Shown: positions 52,212 to 62,610, counted from the first letter of the stretch. The stretch: 64,000 nt of DNA from Laspinema palackyanum D2c (GCF_025370875.1 NZ_JAMXFD010000001.1:162182-226181); one strand, 5' to 3'. A program made the numbers and translations. The notes: generated by a model not told the origin, from the letters alone.

Positions 52212-53222
52212 CTATTCATAATGTCCCCCAGTGATTTTGCCTCGGAATACAACATATTGATAGAGATTGTAGAACAACATCACCGGAATCAGCGCCCCAA
52301 TCATCACGATCATAATCACTAACGAACTGGGGTCCGCTGCGGCTTCGTAGATGGTAATTTGCGAGGGGATGATGTAGGGAAACACCACAAGGGCCAAGCC
52401 TAAAAATGTTAAGACAAACAGCAGAATTGTCCAAACAAACGGCATTCTTTCCTGTTTGCGATCCAAGCTTTTCAGCAATAGCCAAATTAACACCACACCC
52501 AGTAAAGGAATCAGGGCAAACACATAAACTTGGGGTCGGTCAAATAAGCGCATTCTGGCTTGTTCATAAAAGATGGGGGTGACAATGGTAATCAAAATTG
52601 CGCCGATTAAAGTTGTTATGGATGCCAGTTTGGCCGTCTTATAGTGGGTTTCTTGGAGTTCGCCAGTGGTTTTCCAAATCAGATAAGTTGATCCAATCAA
52701 AACATAGCCTTGAATTAAAGTTAAGGCCACTAAAATAGATTGCCAACTCAACCAGTCCCAAGTGCCGCCAATAAAATGACCTTTGGCATCGACTTCAATG
52801 CCTTTCAGGACAGCACCCAAGGCAAATCCTTGACCCAATGCAGCCAGAAAACTTCCCCCACCAAAGGCTAAATTCCACAAGACTTTGCGGGTAGATTGCT
52901 CTCGAAACTCGAAGGCCACCGCCCGAAAAATGAACCCAAATAACATCACAAAAATGGGAATATAAAGCGCGTTGAGAATGGTAGCATAGGCTAGGGGGAA
53001 TCCCCCAAATAAACCCCCTCCCATCAACACAAGCCAAGTTTCATTGGCATCCCAAATATTGCTCAAGCTGGTCATTAAAATATCGCGTCTGTCTTCAGAT
53101 GAAGCAGTCACGGATAAAATTCCTACTCCTAAATCGAACCCGTCCAACATGACGTAAAGAAACAGGAAGAGGGCTAAAATTCCAAACCAAACTTGAGGTA
53201 AAAAATAACTGAGTGTCTCCAC
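52212..53222 (-). CDS. cydB: Cytochrome bd quinol oxidase subunit II
   Basis: The 336-aa membrane protein is CydB: FGILALFLFLYVMLDGFDLGVGIL at the N-terminus, DANETWLVLMGGGLFGGFPLAYA, FIFRAVAFEFRE and FLGLALVVFPYIIPSQITIYEAAADPSSL, typical of this subunit. Eight to nine helices are visible. It pairs with CydA upstream (8-bp gap) in a copper-independent terminal oxidase that takes electrons from plastoquinol, probably in the cytoplasmic or thylakoid membrane, and protects against over-reduction. Confidence 0.95.
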   Translation of the reverse strand: METLSYFLPQVWFGILALFLFLYVMLDGFDLGVGILSVTASSEDRRDILMTSLSNIWDANETWLVLMGGGLFGGFPLAYATILNALYIPIFVMLFGFIFRAVAFEFREQSTRKVLWNLAFGGGSFLAALGQGFALGAVLKGIEVDAKGHFIGGTWDWLSWQSILVALTLIQGYVLIGSTYLIWKTTGELQETHYKTAKLASITTLIGAILITIVTPIFYEQARMRLFDRPQVYVFALIPLLGVVLIWLLLKSLDRKQERMPFVWTILLFVLTFLGLALVVFPYIIPSQITIYEAAADPSSLVIMIVMIGALIPVMLFYNLYQYVVFRGKITGGHYE

Positions 53223-53230
53223 GATCGCTC

Positions 53231-54673
53231 CTATTGTTTTGCTTCTACAGGTCGTTCATCGGGGATAAATTCTCCCGGTTGAGTTTCTAGGGCCGGTTGT
53301 GGTTCTAACCCAGGAATGGGTAAGTCAAATCGGGGGCCGCGACGAATAATCCGGCTGCCAAAATAGAGGACACAGAAGAATAAAATGCTATAAACGACTG
53401 CAAACGCAGTTAATGAGGTTAAAACATTACTCGCCGGAAGATTAGAAGCCGAATCAACGGTGCGGATTTGTCCATATAAAGTCCAGGGTTGCCTCCCCAC
53501 ACAGCGCACAATCCACCCGGATTCAATGGCAATATATCCCAAGGGTGCAGCAAAAATCCAGCTTCCCATTAACCACCGTTGTTGGCTAATATTTTCGGGA
53601 GAAAGTTTCCCGCGCATCCATTGAAGGGTAGAAATTAGCATTAAACCCGCTAAAAAGAACCCAATGGCAATCATGGTCCGAAAGGCATAGTAAATTAACC
53701 CGACTAAATGGGGTCGGTCCTCCGGTTGCCATTCTTTCAGTCCTTTGACGGGAAGGGTGAGTTCTTTTTTAAATTCCAAAATGTATCCCAAGGCATTGGG
53801 AACTGTAATTTCCCAGTCATTTTTCTGGGCTTTTTCATTGGGGAATGCTACTAAACTCCAATCTCCCCCTTGTCCAGCGGGAATGGTTTCCCATTGAGCT
53901 TCCATTGCGGCTAATTTGGCCGGTTGGTAGTGATAGACTTGTTCACCGCTTAAATGGCCGATATAGAGTTGTAACGGGGCCACTGCGATCGCTGCTGCCA
54001 CGACAATTTTAAACGACTTACTAAAAAATTCATGGTGGCGATTTTTAAGAATGTAGCAGGCGCTAATTCCTCCAATCACAAATAGCGAGGTTTCCAGAGT
54101 GGCAAAAAACATATGCAGGACGCTGTTCAGCATGAAGGGATTGGTAATCGCTTCAAAATAATCCCGCACTACAAATTTTCCATCTACTAATTCTCCTCCT
54201 GCAGGAGTTTGCATCCAGGAATTGGCGGTTAAGATCCAAAATGTGGATAAATTGGACCCGACTGCCACTAAAATAGTAGACAAATAGTGAATCACGGAAT
54301 TCACCCTTTCCCAACCAAACACCATAATTCCTAAAAAGGCCGCTTCTAGCATAAACGCCCAGGATGCTTCAAACCCAATGACACTGCCAAAAAAGTTGCC
54401 CACTGCTTCAGAAAACGGTGCCCAGTTTGTGCCGAACTGGAATTCCATCGGAATCCCTGTTGCCACCCCAATTCCAAAATTTAAGACAAATAATTTGGAC
54501 CAAAATCGGGCATGGTAGTAGTAGTCTTTATTGCGCGTTTTCAGCCAAATTCCCTCGACAATTACCAAATAAATTGACATCCCGGTAGTCAGAACTGGCC
54601 ACAGCATATGAAAAATAGCGGTCAGCGCAAATTGCATCCGCGATAACACTAGGGTATCGGAAAGAAAATCCAC
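53231..54673 (-). CDS. cydA: Cytochrome bd quinol oxidase subunit I
   Basis: The 480-aa protein carries the haem b558, b595 and d sites. MQFALTAIFHMLWPVLTTG contains the haem-ligand His, GFEASWAFMLEAAFLGIM the conserved Glu region, and GWIVRCVGRQPWTLYGQIRT the GRQPW signature. The Q-loop is of the short type (about LPVKGLKEWQPEDRP), as in Bacillus/Cyanobacteria-type and CIO oxidases. It is the first gene of cydAB. A GGAGGTGAAC ribosome site precedes the ATG at 54673 on the minus strand. Confidence 0.95.
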   Translation of the reverse strand: MDFLSDTLVLSRMQFALTAIFHMLWPVLTTGMSIYLVIVEGIWLKTRNKDYYYHARFWSKLFVLNFGIGVATGIPMEFQFGTNWAPFSEAVGNFFGSVIGFEASWAFMLEAAFLGIMVFGWERVNSVIHYLSTILVAVGSNLSTFWILTANSWMQTPAGGELVDGKFVVRDYFEAITNPFMLNSVLHMFFATLETSLFVIGGISACYILKNRHHEFFSKSFKIVVAAAIAVAPLQLYIGHLSGEQVYHYQPAKLAAMEAQWETIPAGQGGDWSLVAFPNEKAQKNDWEITVPNALGYILEFKKELTLPVKGLKEWQPEDRPHLVGLIYYAFRTMIAIGFFLAGLMLISTLQWMRGKLSPENISQQRWLMGSWIFAAPLGYIAIESGWIVRCVGRQPWTLYGQIRTVDSASNLPASNVLTSLTAFAVVYSILFFCVLYFGSRIIRRGPRFDLPIPGLEPQPALETQPGEFIPDERPVEAKQ

Positions 54674-55057
54674 AAGTTCACCTCCTTCAGAGTGTTATCA
54701 AAGTTTAACAAACTTTTTAAAAATTAACGGTTATCTAAGCAACATTTATCCTCTAAATTTAGGGACCAGCATCCAACTCATAATTAAGGGATAAACATCC
54801 TCCATCTCACCAGGATATCCCGGGGATTAGACAGCCGAAAACCGGATTGGTTATGAATAGAACTTATACTCCATACGGTACTGATAAGTCTATAAAAACG
54901 AGCCGCGTCAAGCGGTATTTGTAGGGGCTTCGATGCGCAGGCTTCTACAATCCGTTTTTATAGACCTTTAAATACCGTATGGAGTATTAGACATCCCTGT
55001 ACTTTACCCAGGCGCTGAATCAAAGAGCCTTTGGTAAAATCTCCGGGAGAATATCCG
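54674..55057. other. Intergenic region with a palindromic element upstream of cydAB
   Basis: The gap holds the cydAB promoter region, an isolated AAAACCGGATTGGTTATGAA (about 54839-54858) that resembles the right end of repeat copies A and B, and the complete inverted-repeat element at 54866-54987. No gene is visible. Confidence 0.5.
54866..54987. mobile_element. Inverted-repeat element, family copy C
   Basis: The 122-bp element has ATACTCCATACGGTA and TACCGTATGGAGTAT as perfect 15-bp ends. The subterminal TAAGTCTATAAAAACG and CGTTTTTATAGACCTTTA continue the inverted repeat to about 35 bp per side. The TACGG start and the GGTCTxTAAAA box match copies A and B. The middle contains AGCCGC/GCGGT and short hairpins. 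No ORF is present. Confidence 0.7.
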
Positions 55058-55375
55058 TCATTTTTTTCTTTTAAATTTTGAATTATCCTTAATTTTAGAT
55101 TGTTGCTCGGTGACATAAGCCAAGGTTTTTTGGGCATCAGAGCCTGGGGTTTTCTCGGGGATATCTGTAATATGCCACCAGGCATAAATGAACCCTGCTG
55201 CCACGCCTCCAACCACCCCAAATAAAATACTCAGAGTGGTGGAATATCCCAACAAGCCAAACATAACCATAAAAAATATCCACATTCTAACCCCAAAAGA
55301 AATTCCTTTTTCTTTTGGGGTTTTGGGAGGTTTTTTGACAGGGGCTGTCCCTTTTTTATCTTGCAAGTTTGCCAT
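55058..55375 (-). CDS. Small two-helix membrane protein, cyanobacterial, unknown
   Basis: The 105-aa protein has a Lys/Pro-rich start (KKPPKTPKEKG), two adjacent hydrophobic helices (MWIFFMVMFGLLGYSTTLSI and LFGVVGGVAAGFIYAWWHI) and a charged tail (QQSKIKDNSKFKRKK). It resembles small cyanobacterial membrane proteins of no known role. Within it, CCCCAAAAG/CTTTTGGGG (about 55293-55318) forms a hairpin in the coding DNA. It is not a CydX, given its size and position upstream of cydA. Confidence 0.65.
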   Translation of the reverse strand: MANLQDKKGTAPVKKPPKTPKEKGISFGVRMWIFFMVMFGLLGYSTTLSILFGVVGGVAAGFIYAWWHITDIPEKTPGSDAQKTLAYVTEQQSKIKDNSKFKRKK

Positions 55376-55416
55376 ATAATTGCTCTGAATCGGGAAAAGG
55401 TGAAAAATGGGCGAAA

Positions 55417-56970
55417 TTATACACTGAGTTGGCTGATAATTGGCTTTAATTGGGCATCGATATCGGCGGTGGTGTCTAGGGAGATAACGTAGGGAAGTTC
55501 ACTCTCACAAAAGACTTCAGCAGTTTGTTGTTGGCGATCGAGGAGATCAGCAGTGGCATCGGCGATATCTCCTTGGCGCTGATTGAGCCGATCGCGCAAG
55601 ATGGCGATCGGGGCGGTACAATGCAGAATCTGCAACGGCAATCCTCTGTCTTTAGCAGCAGCGATCGCCTCTTCCCTCAACCCTTGCCGGTCATATTTTG
55701 CATCCAAAATCACCGTCCATCCCTCACTTGCTGCCATTATCCCCAATTCTAACAATCGAGCATAAGTCTGGGCGGTCATTTCTGCACTGTATATCTCATC
55801 ACTCCCTGTGGATTGGAGGGGAATCCCCGCCAAATGCTTGCGGACTGCATCTGAACGGATCTGAATCGCCCCAGTCGCCCTCGCCAACTGGCGGGCGATC
55901 GTACTTTTTCCCGAACCGGATAAACCGGACATTAAAATCAATCGCCCTTGGCGAGGTTGGGTGTACTGCCATGCTAATTGATAATACTGGGCGGCGGTTC
56001 GCCATGCTTCTTCCTTCTCCTCCTGGGCAATGTTGGCATCATCTAACATCAATGAGGTCACTTTAGCGCGCACATAAGCCTGCCGACTTAAGTATAATCG
56101 TAACACTTGCAACCCTTGCCAGTCGCCAGTTTGTTCCAAATAAGTATTTAAAAACCCGTTAGCGAGGTCCTGCCGTCCCCGGGCTTCTATATCCATGACG
56201 ATAAAACCAATATCATACATGACATCCACAAACCGAAAGGCTTCGTTAAATTCAATGCGATCGAACAGCAGAATCTGATTATCCCACCGGGCAATATTTT
56301 TTAAATGTAAATCCCCGTGACATTCGCGAATTTTATCCGTTTGCATTCGCTGCTCAAAGTTAGCGGACCGTTCAGCAAAAAAGTTGTCGCTGTAGGCTTT
56401 GGTTTCTTCAAATTGCTGGCGGGTTTGGGGTCCATTGATATAAGTTTGGGATTGCTTGTAATTATTATCGATCGCCTCCCGGATTTTAGCCACTGTGCCA
56501 AAACTTTTAATCGAGTCATTCGTTGGCGTTTGCCGATGGAACTCCGCCACAACTTGGCCTAATTGTTCCATCTGCTCTTGGGTGAGTTGACCCTGCTCAA
56601 ATTGATGAATTAATAAAGATTCTTGAGGAAACTGCCGCATTTTCAAGGCATATTCGACGGGTTCTCCCTTGCCATTCAGTTCCAGGTGACTGCCCTTTTT
56701 AGTAACCGTCACGACTTCCAGATAGAGTTCAGGGGCAATCTGTTGGTTTAGGCGCAACTCTTCATCGCAGAAATGATGGCGTTTTTCCAGGGTGGAGTAA
56801 TCTAAAAAGCCAAAATTAACTGGTTTTTTGACTTTATAAACATAGTCTCCCGTCAGCAGCAAAAACGAGGCGTGGGTTTGCATCAAGGTGATGGGTTCTT
56901 GCACTGGATGGGGATAAAAGTCCCCCTGCATCATCTCGGCGATCGCCTGGGGAAGTTTGGACTGACTCAT
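55417..56970 (-). CDS. Bifunctional APH-like kinase and P-loop (gluconokinase-like) ATPase protein
   Basis: The 517-aa protein has an aminoglycoside-phosphotransferase-like half (about 30-330): ASFLLLTGDYVYKVKKPVNFGFLDYSTLEKR as the nucleotide lobe, and CHGDLHLKNIARWDNQILLFDRIEFNEAFRFVDVMYDIGFIVMD as the catalytic HGDxHxxN with a DRIEFN metal loop. The second half (about 345-515) is a small kinase with GLSGSGKSTIARQLA. Such fused proteins are widespread in bacteria, including the Mycobacterium Rv2004c type. GGAGG six bases before the ATG at 56970 decides the start. The substrate is unknown. Confidence 0.88.
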   Translation of the reverse strand: MSQSKLPQAIAEMMQGDFYPHPVQEPITLMQTHASFLLLTGDYVYKVKKPVNFGFLDYSTLEKRHHFCDEELRLNQQIAPELYLEVVTVTKKGSHLELNGKGEPVEYALKMRQFPQESLLIHQFEQGQLTQEQMEQLGQVVAEFHRQTPTNDSIKSFGTVAKIREAIDNNYKQSQTYINGPQTRQQFEETKAYSDNFFAERSANFEQRMQTDKIRECHGDLHLKNIARWDNQILLFDRIEFNEAFRFVDVMYDIGFIVMDIEARGRQDLANGFLNTYLEQTGDWQGLQVLRLYLSRQAYVRAKVTSLMLDDANIAQEEKEEAWRTAAQYYQLAWQYTQPRQGRLILMSGLSGSGKSTIARQLARATGAIQIRSDAVRKHLAGIPLQSTGSDEIYSAEMTAQTYARLLELGIMAASEGWTVILDAKYDRQGLREEAIAAAKDRGLPLQILHCTAPIAILRDRLNQRQGDIADATADLLDRQQQTAEVFCESELPYVISLDTTADIDAQLKPIISQLSV

Positions 56971-57050
56971 GTTGTCCTCCATTGTCATAAATTCGGCTTA
57001 TGGAAAGCGGAAGGATGAAATTTTCCACTTCATCCCTCCTGCTTTCGCTA

Positions 57051-58037
57051 TTATCCTGCTAGGAGCGATCGCGTCTCTTCTTTCGATAACCGAGGGCCGT
57101 AGGTGGTAACAATCCGCCCTGCTGCTTTCGCCGCTAATTGTCCCGCTTCGGCATCACTCATGCCATGAGTCATTCCATACAAAAAGGCTCCGGCATACAT
57201 ATCTCCCGCGCCCACGGTATCGATCGCCTGCACGGAAATTGCCGGAATTTCGATGAGTTTTTCCCCATCAAAAATGATTGACCCTTTCGCACCCAGGGTA
57301 ATCGCAAAGCGTTTGGCGAGGGTTTTTAAATGGGCAACTGCCTCATCAATGGTATCCGTTTCAGCCATTGTTAAGGCTTCACTTTCGTTGGCCAAAATAA
57401 AATCTAGTCCGGGTCCAATTATGTCCCACAAACCCTGTTTGAAAAAGTTCACCATATTGATATCCGAGAGAGACAGGGCAGTTTTAACTCCGGATTGACT
57501 GGCGATTTCTCGGGCTTTAATCGCCGCTTTTTGTCCCGTGGGGGAACTGACGAGATAGCCTTCGATGTAGAGATATTCCGATGCCGCAATTGCATCCGGA
57601 ACCAGTTCCGTTGTTCCAAAACTGCCGGTAATCCCTAAATAAGTATTCATGGTGCGATCGGCATCAGGAGTTACGAATACCAGACATTTTCCGGTTACCC
57701 CTTCCGGTCGAGTTTGATTTTGTAAATTTGTCTCTACGCCGTTGCGGAGGAGGTCTTCCAGATAGAACGTACCCGTTTCATCCTGGGCAACTTTACAGGA
57801 ATAAAAGCCTTTGCCCCCCAATTGACTGACGGCGATAATGGTATTGGCGGCAGAACCCCCACAACTTTTTTTACAAGGGCGATCGCTGAATTGTTCCAGA
57901 AGGGAATGATGCCGATCTTCCTCAATTAAGGTCATGACTCCTTTATCGATTTGCATCTGGGCCATGAGTTCGGGGGATATTTCATATTCTATATCCACCA
58001 AAGCATTGCCGATACCATAAACGTGATAATTGCTCAT
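57051..58037 (-). CDS. PfkB-family carbohydrate kinase, adenosine-kinase-like
   Basis: The 328-aa protein starts MSNYHVYGIGNALVDIEYEIS and contains CGGSAANTIIAVSQLGGK, the ATP/anion-hole motif VDTVGAGDMYAGAFLYG with the catalytic Asp, and AKRFAITLGAKGSIIFDG. Adenosine kinases of the PfkB family have this arrangement, and cyanobacteria carry such a gene as an 'adenosine kinase'. The ATG at 58037 is preferred over 58070. With purA and the deaminase-like gene nearby it could belong to purine salvage, though fructose- or ribokinase-like activity is not excluded. Confidence 0.88.
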   Translation of the reverse strand: MSNYHVYGIGNALVDIEYEISPELMAQMQIDKGVMTLIEEDRHHSLLEQFSDRPCKKSCGGSAANTIIAVSQLGGKGFYSCKVAQDETGTFYLEDLLRNGVETNLQNQTRPEGVTGKCLVFVTPDADRTMNTYLGITGSFGTTELVPDAIAASEYLYIEGYLVSSPTGQKAAIKAREIASQSGVKTALSLSDINMVNFFKQGLWDIIGPGLDFILANESEALTMAETDTIDEAVAHLKTLAKRFAITLGAKGSIIFDGEKLIEIPAISVQAIDTVGAGDMYAGAFLYGMTHGMSDAEAGQLAAKAAGRIVTTYGPRLSKEETRSLLAG

Positions 58038-58102
58038 GAATTTGTTAGTTTTTACGACGATACAGGACAATAAATGTTGGCTTAAGCCCTACGATACAAA
58101 GC

Positions 58103-58150
58103 AAAAAGGAAAAAGGCAACAGGGAGTAACCTGCCTGCCTTTTTCCTTTT
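58103..58150 (-). terminator. rplY terminator
   Basis: AAAAGGAAAAAGGCA and TGCCTTTTTCCTTTT form a 15-bp stem, and CAGG/CCTG continues it around the loop. It lies 143 bp after the rplY stop and upstream of the PfkB gene, both leftward, ending in a T-rich stretch on the minus strand. Confidence 0.75.
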
Positions 58151-58293
58151 ATAAAATCAGAGGTTGGATTGTCGGAACCCAGAGAAAGGATGCGATCGCC
58201 CCGGGTATGCCTGCCTTGGCGGATAAAACCGTTACCTGTGGACAGGAATCTCTAGTCCCCGGGACTCGCCTAGGATCACAGACTAGAATCAAA

Positions 58294-58905
58294 CTAGGCA
58301 GTGACTCCTTCCTCCGCACTCTCTTCGTCGGTGGATTTCTCGGTATTTCTGGACTGGAGAATCGTCAAGACGATGCGATCGCCTTCCACATGAGCGCTTA
58401 CCCCTTCCGATAACGGAAGTTCGCTCACGTGCAAAGCATCCCCCAGTTTGAGGTGGGTAATATCAATTTCAATGGAATCCGGGATATTGTCCCGGGTGCA
58501 TTGGATCGGGAGTTCGGTCATCACCACATCTAAGACGCCCCCTTCCTGGGTGACCCCATAAGGTTCTCCCACCAAATGTAGCGGCACAACCAAATCCAAG
58601 CTGGTTCCTGCCGACACCGCAAAAAAGCTGATGTGGTAAACAGAGGTTGATTTCCAAGGATGAGTTTGAACTTCTCTGAGGATAGTTTTGCCCTTCCAGG
58701 AAAGATCGGGGATATTGAGATCCACCAAGGTATTGTTCACTGAGGCTTCTTTCAGCAATTTCTCAGCGACTTTGGCGGGAATCGTCAGGTCAATGGATTC
58801 GCTGCCTTGATGACCATACAGGGACGCCGGAATCAATCCTTCCCGTCGCAGGGCCTTGGGTTTGCTTCCTTCCTGGCGTTTTTGGCATTCAACGATGACT
58901 GTCAT
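58294..58905 (-). CDS. rplY: 50S ribosomal protein L25 (CTC family)
   Basis: The 203-aa protein is the long L25/CTC type: the N-terminal 5S-rRNA-binding domain ([37 protein letters not shown]) and a C-terminal beta domain ([57 protein letters not shown]). The tail is acidic ([12 protein letters not shown]). It is a single-gene unit with its own terminator. Confidence 0.95.
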   Translation of the reverse strand: MTVIVECQKRQEGSKPKALRREGLIPASLYGHQGSESIDLTIPAKVAEKLLKEASVNNTLVDLNIPDLSWKGKTILREVQTHPWKSTSVYHISFFAVSAGTSLDLVVPLHLVGEPYGVTQEGGVLDVVMTELPIQCTRDNIPDSIEIDITHLKLGDALHVSELPLSEGVSAHVEGDRIVLTILQSRNTEKSTDEESAEEGVTA

Positions 58906-59026
58906 TTTAGGTGTTACTCGTTAGGGGTTAGCGATTAATGATGGATCGGACGTTGTTCACGGTTTCACCCGAGGGTCCGGGAAAAACGCTGCAACCTCCT
59001 ATTCTATCAACAGCGGGGACAGATAT

Positions 59027-59389
59027 TCAAGCCCGTTGGAGATATTGGTAGGTTTCGTTTTCCACACAGCGGCGTAATTCATGCAGCTTTTTCAGAGGAT
59101 AGGTCAGTTTTTGATACTCCTCTTTGGACGGATCATCTCCCAGGTTTTCAATGATTTTTTCACTTTCTAGGATAATCGCATCCCGCAGAAAATACTTGAG
59201 AAGCTGGCGATTTTCTGGATCGAGTTTAATCAACAGCAGTTCTTCTTTATCTTCTTCTATTTTAATCACCGTCGGGTGAGATTTGCCTATCCTGGAAAAG
59301 TTCGTATGAGCCAACCACTCAAAAAAATTTTCTGTCATCTCTATCGTATGTGGTTCTTGCCCTTCTGTGTAAAAGCTGATATCTAACAT
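59027..59389 (-). CDS. Small acidic protein, third of a three-gene cluster
   Basis: The 120-aa protein (MLDISFYTEGQEPHTIEMTENFFEWLAHTN...) has a beta-rich acidic first half and a helical second half (QLLKYFLRDAIILESEKIIENLGDD...KKLHELRRCVENETYQYLQ). No family is recognised. Its ATG overlaps the stop of the gene before it (TAATG), so the two are translationally coupled. The acidic character is in line with an immunity, antitoxin or inhibitor role, but nothing proves it. Confidence 0.65.
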   Translation of the reverse strand: MLDISFYTEGQEPHTIEMTENFFEWLAHTNFSRIGKSHPTVIKIEEDKEELLLIKLDPENRQLLKYFLRDAIILESEKIIENLGDDPSKEEYQKLTYPLKKLHELRRCVENETYQYLQRA

Positions 59390-59607
59390 TAGCTTTCCTC
59401 CTGGAATTCTGATTCCATAAACTCGCTTTCTGGAACATTCTCAGCCCAAGCTATTTGCGCTTTATCGAATAATTGTTTGGCATTCGGTGAAATGCGTCCG
59501 GTGGTCACCACTGCGATGATTGTCCCTTTATTAATAATTTTCTGCGCTTCTCCTGGATAAATAGTTTTTTTAGTCTTGATTTCGATGTAGGGCATCCCTC
59601 TATCCAT
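59389..59607 (-). CDS. Small protein, second of a three-gene cluster
   Basis: The 72-aa protein reads YIEIKTKKTIYPGEAQKIINKGTIIAVVTTGRISPNAKQLFDKAQIAWAENVPESEF. The pattern of EIK near the start, then a strand VVTTGRISPNAKQLFDK, recalls the end of Mrr-type restriction-like nucleases (an E-x-K strand and a xVTTGxxxxxAxxxxxK strand), but the protein is far too short for a full PD-(D/E)XK fold. It overlaps the gene upstream by 8 bp and the gene downstream by 1 bp. Confidence 0.6.
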   Translation of the reverse strand: MDRGMPYIEIKTKKTIYPGEAQKIINKGTIIAVVTTGRISPNAKQLFDKAQIAWAENVPESEFMESEFQEES

Positions 59608-59824
59608 TAAATTGTCTGTTAATCCCCCGAATTATCTCTTGGACGCGGGGAGCCTGATCTGGATTAATCAGCAAAATATCGCCATTTCGGTCGTTTCCCG
59701 TTGTTCTTTGACAGGAAATATTTTCTTTTTCTAATTGTTGGATCACCCCAGTAATCAAATTTTTGTGAACGGTCAATTTCTGAATCATTCTATCTTCATC
59801 AGTTTCCCATCCTTGATTTGCCAT
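59600..59824 (-). CDS. Small protein, first of a three-gene cluster
   Basis: From the ATG at 59824 the protein has 74 aa (MANQGWETDEDRMIQKLTVHKNLITGVIQQLEKENISCQRTTGNDRNGDILLINPDQAPRVQEIIRGI in segments). An N-terminal helix is followed by a beta-alpha part; QRTTGNDRNGDILLI may be a strand-turn-strand. No family is recognised. It overlaps the second gene by 8 bp, so all three are one operon. The frame extends to 59863 but has no better start. Confidence 0.6.
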   Translation of the reverse strand: MANQGWETDEDRMIQKLTVHKNLITGVIQQLEKENISCQRTTGNDRNGDILLINPDQAPRVQEIIRGINRQFNG

Positions 59825-59960
59825 TTTTATGATGTACCTTTGAAATTTAAAAAATATTGTCAATAGATGGAAACGATCAAGACATGAAACCCATGTTACT
59901 CGGGGGAAAGGGTGGTGTTAATCCCCCAGGAATTATAATCTGGAGAACTGCCCCTAACAG

Positions 59961-59985
59961 AAAAAGGGGGACAGTCCCCCCTTTT
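59961..59985 (-). terminator. purA terminator
   Basis: On the minus strand AAAAGGGGGGACTGTCCCCCTTTTT forms a tight hairpin with a T-run, about 45 bp after the purA stop. It separates purA from the three-gene cluster. Confidence 0.85.
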
Positions 59986-60027
59986 AATGTATTTTAAATT
60001 TCCCCATTCAGGATGTCAAACCTGAGC

Positions 60028-61368
<1,341 letters not shown>

Positions 61369-61569
61369 CTAAAGTTTACACAATCCACAATTATCTCCAA
61401 GTACCGTCCGACTTGTCAAATAAATTTTTGTTAAATTTCCGTTTCCAAAAAACCACACTAAAATATAACGTAATGGGCTTGACTCGGAGTGCATCTTTTC
61501 GATAGTCTAGATCTAATTAGCTCTCCGAACTCATTGACCCCTCACCCATCCACAAGAGGAGAAGCTGCT

Positions 61570-62610
61570 GTGGCTTTATATGCTGAACTGCACCGACATC
61601 TAGGAGGTTCGGTGGTGCCTCGGGTTCTATGGCGATATTTTCAGCGCCACGATCGCGAACTGGCGCTGCGCTTTCCCGAATATCTTGGGTTTGAAGAGTT
61701 TTACACCAAACCCCGGGATACCCTTGATGAGTATTTAGAACTCCACACCCTGGTTGAAAATGTCCAAAGCGTTGAAACTCTCCCCTATTTTATCTATCGG
61801 TTGATTCGGGGGGCCTATATTTTTGAAAATCTGGCCTATTTAGAACTGCGTTATACCCCATACCTGCGGACCCCTCATGATTTGAGTCAATCTCAGCGGA
61901 TCGATCGCATGGCAGAGATTGTGGAAGTTGTCGGCAAGGCGTCCCAGTTACCGGAATATCCCATCGTCACTCGCCAAATTCTTTGTATGCATTCGCGCCT
62001 GCCGGATGAGGTGAATCGGGCGATCGTGGACTTGGCGAGTCAGATGCCGCAGTATGTCTGTGCGATCGATGTAGCGGGAGGGGACAATCATTATGGCGAT
62101 CGCCTCGATGAATTTGTCAAACTCTACGCATACGCCCGTAACCTGGGTATAAATACCACCGGCCACCTCTACGAAACCCCCGACGGATGCCATCCGGAAC
62201 TCCTCCCCTACTTAATGCGAATCGGACATGGGATTCAAATTCCCTTAAAACATCCGGAATTATTACCCGAAGTCGCCCGTCGCGGACAATGTTTAGAAGT
62301 CTGTCCCACCACTTATTTTAAAACTGGAACCCTCCAGGATATCCAAGACCTAAAAATCATCTTTGACCGCTGCTTTGAGGCCGGGGTTGATATTGCGATT
62401 TGTACGGATAATGCTGGATTACATGATATGCGCTTACCCTTTGAGTACGAAAGTCTATTAACTCAGGATATTATTGATTTTCGCCAGATGCAAGCCTGTC
62501 AGGAAGCCGCATTTCGTCATGCCTTTGCATGGCCTTATCAGCAACCTCCAGCCGAAATGTTAACGGATTTGTTGAAACCAGAATCTATGCCAGTCATGCC
62601 CGTGGGTTAG
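61570..62610 (+). CDS. Adenosine-deaminase-family amidohydrolase, atypical active site
   Basis: From the GTG at 61570, preceded by AGAGGAG at 61555-61561, the protein has 346 aa and starts VALYAELHRHLGGS. Zinc-ligand HRH (HxH) is present. TTGHLYE corresponds to the usual HAGE segment, keeping His and the catalytic Glu. CPTTY replaces CPTSN, and ICTDNAGLHD replaces the usual TDDPxxF: the zinc Asp remains but the second Asp, which contacts the purine N7, is Asn. So the substrate may differ from adenosine. The frame extends to 61489, but the strong ribosome site supports the shorter start. It diverges from purA. Confidence 0.85.
   Translation: MALYAELHRHLGGSVVPRVLWRYFQRHDRELALRFPEYLGFEEFYTKPRDTLDEYLELHTLVENVQSVETLPYFIYRLIRGAYIFENLAYLELRYTPYLRTPHDLSQSQRIDRMAEIVEVVGKASQLPEYPIVTRQILCMHSRLPDEVNRAIVDLASQMPQYVCAIDVAGGDNHYGDRLDEFVKLYAYARNLGINTTGHLYETPDGCHPELLPYLMRIGHGIQIPLKHPELLPEVARRGQCLEVCPTTYFKTGTLQDIQDLKIIFDRCFEAGVDIAICTDNAGLHDMRLPFEYESLLTQDIIDFRQMQACQEAAFRHAFAWPYQQPPAEMLTDLLKPESMPVMPVG

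Noticed and set aside
55058-55375. Possible CydX-type small subunit beside cydAB
   Set aside because: CydX is a single-helix peptide of about 40 aa or less; this product is 105 aa with two helices and lies upstream of cydA.
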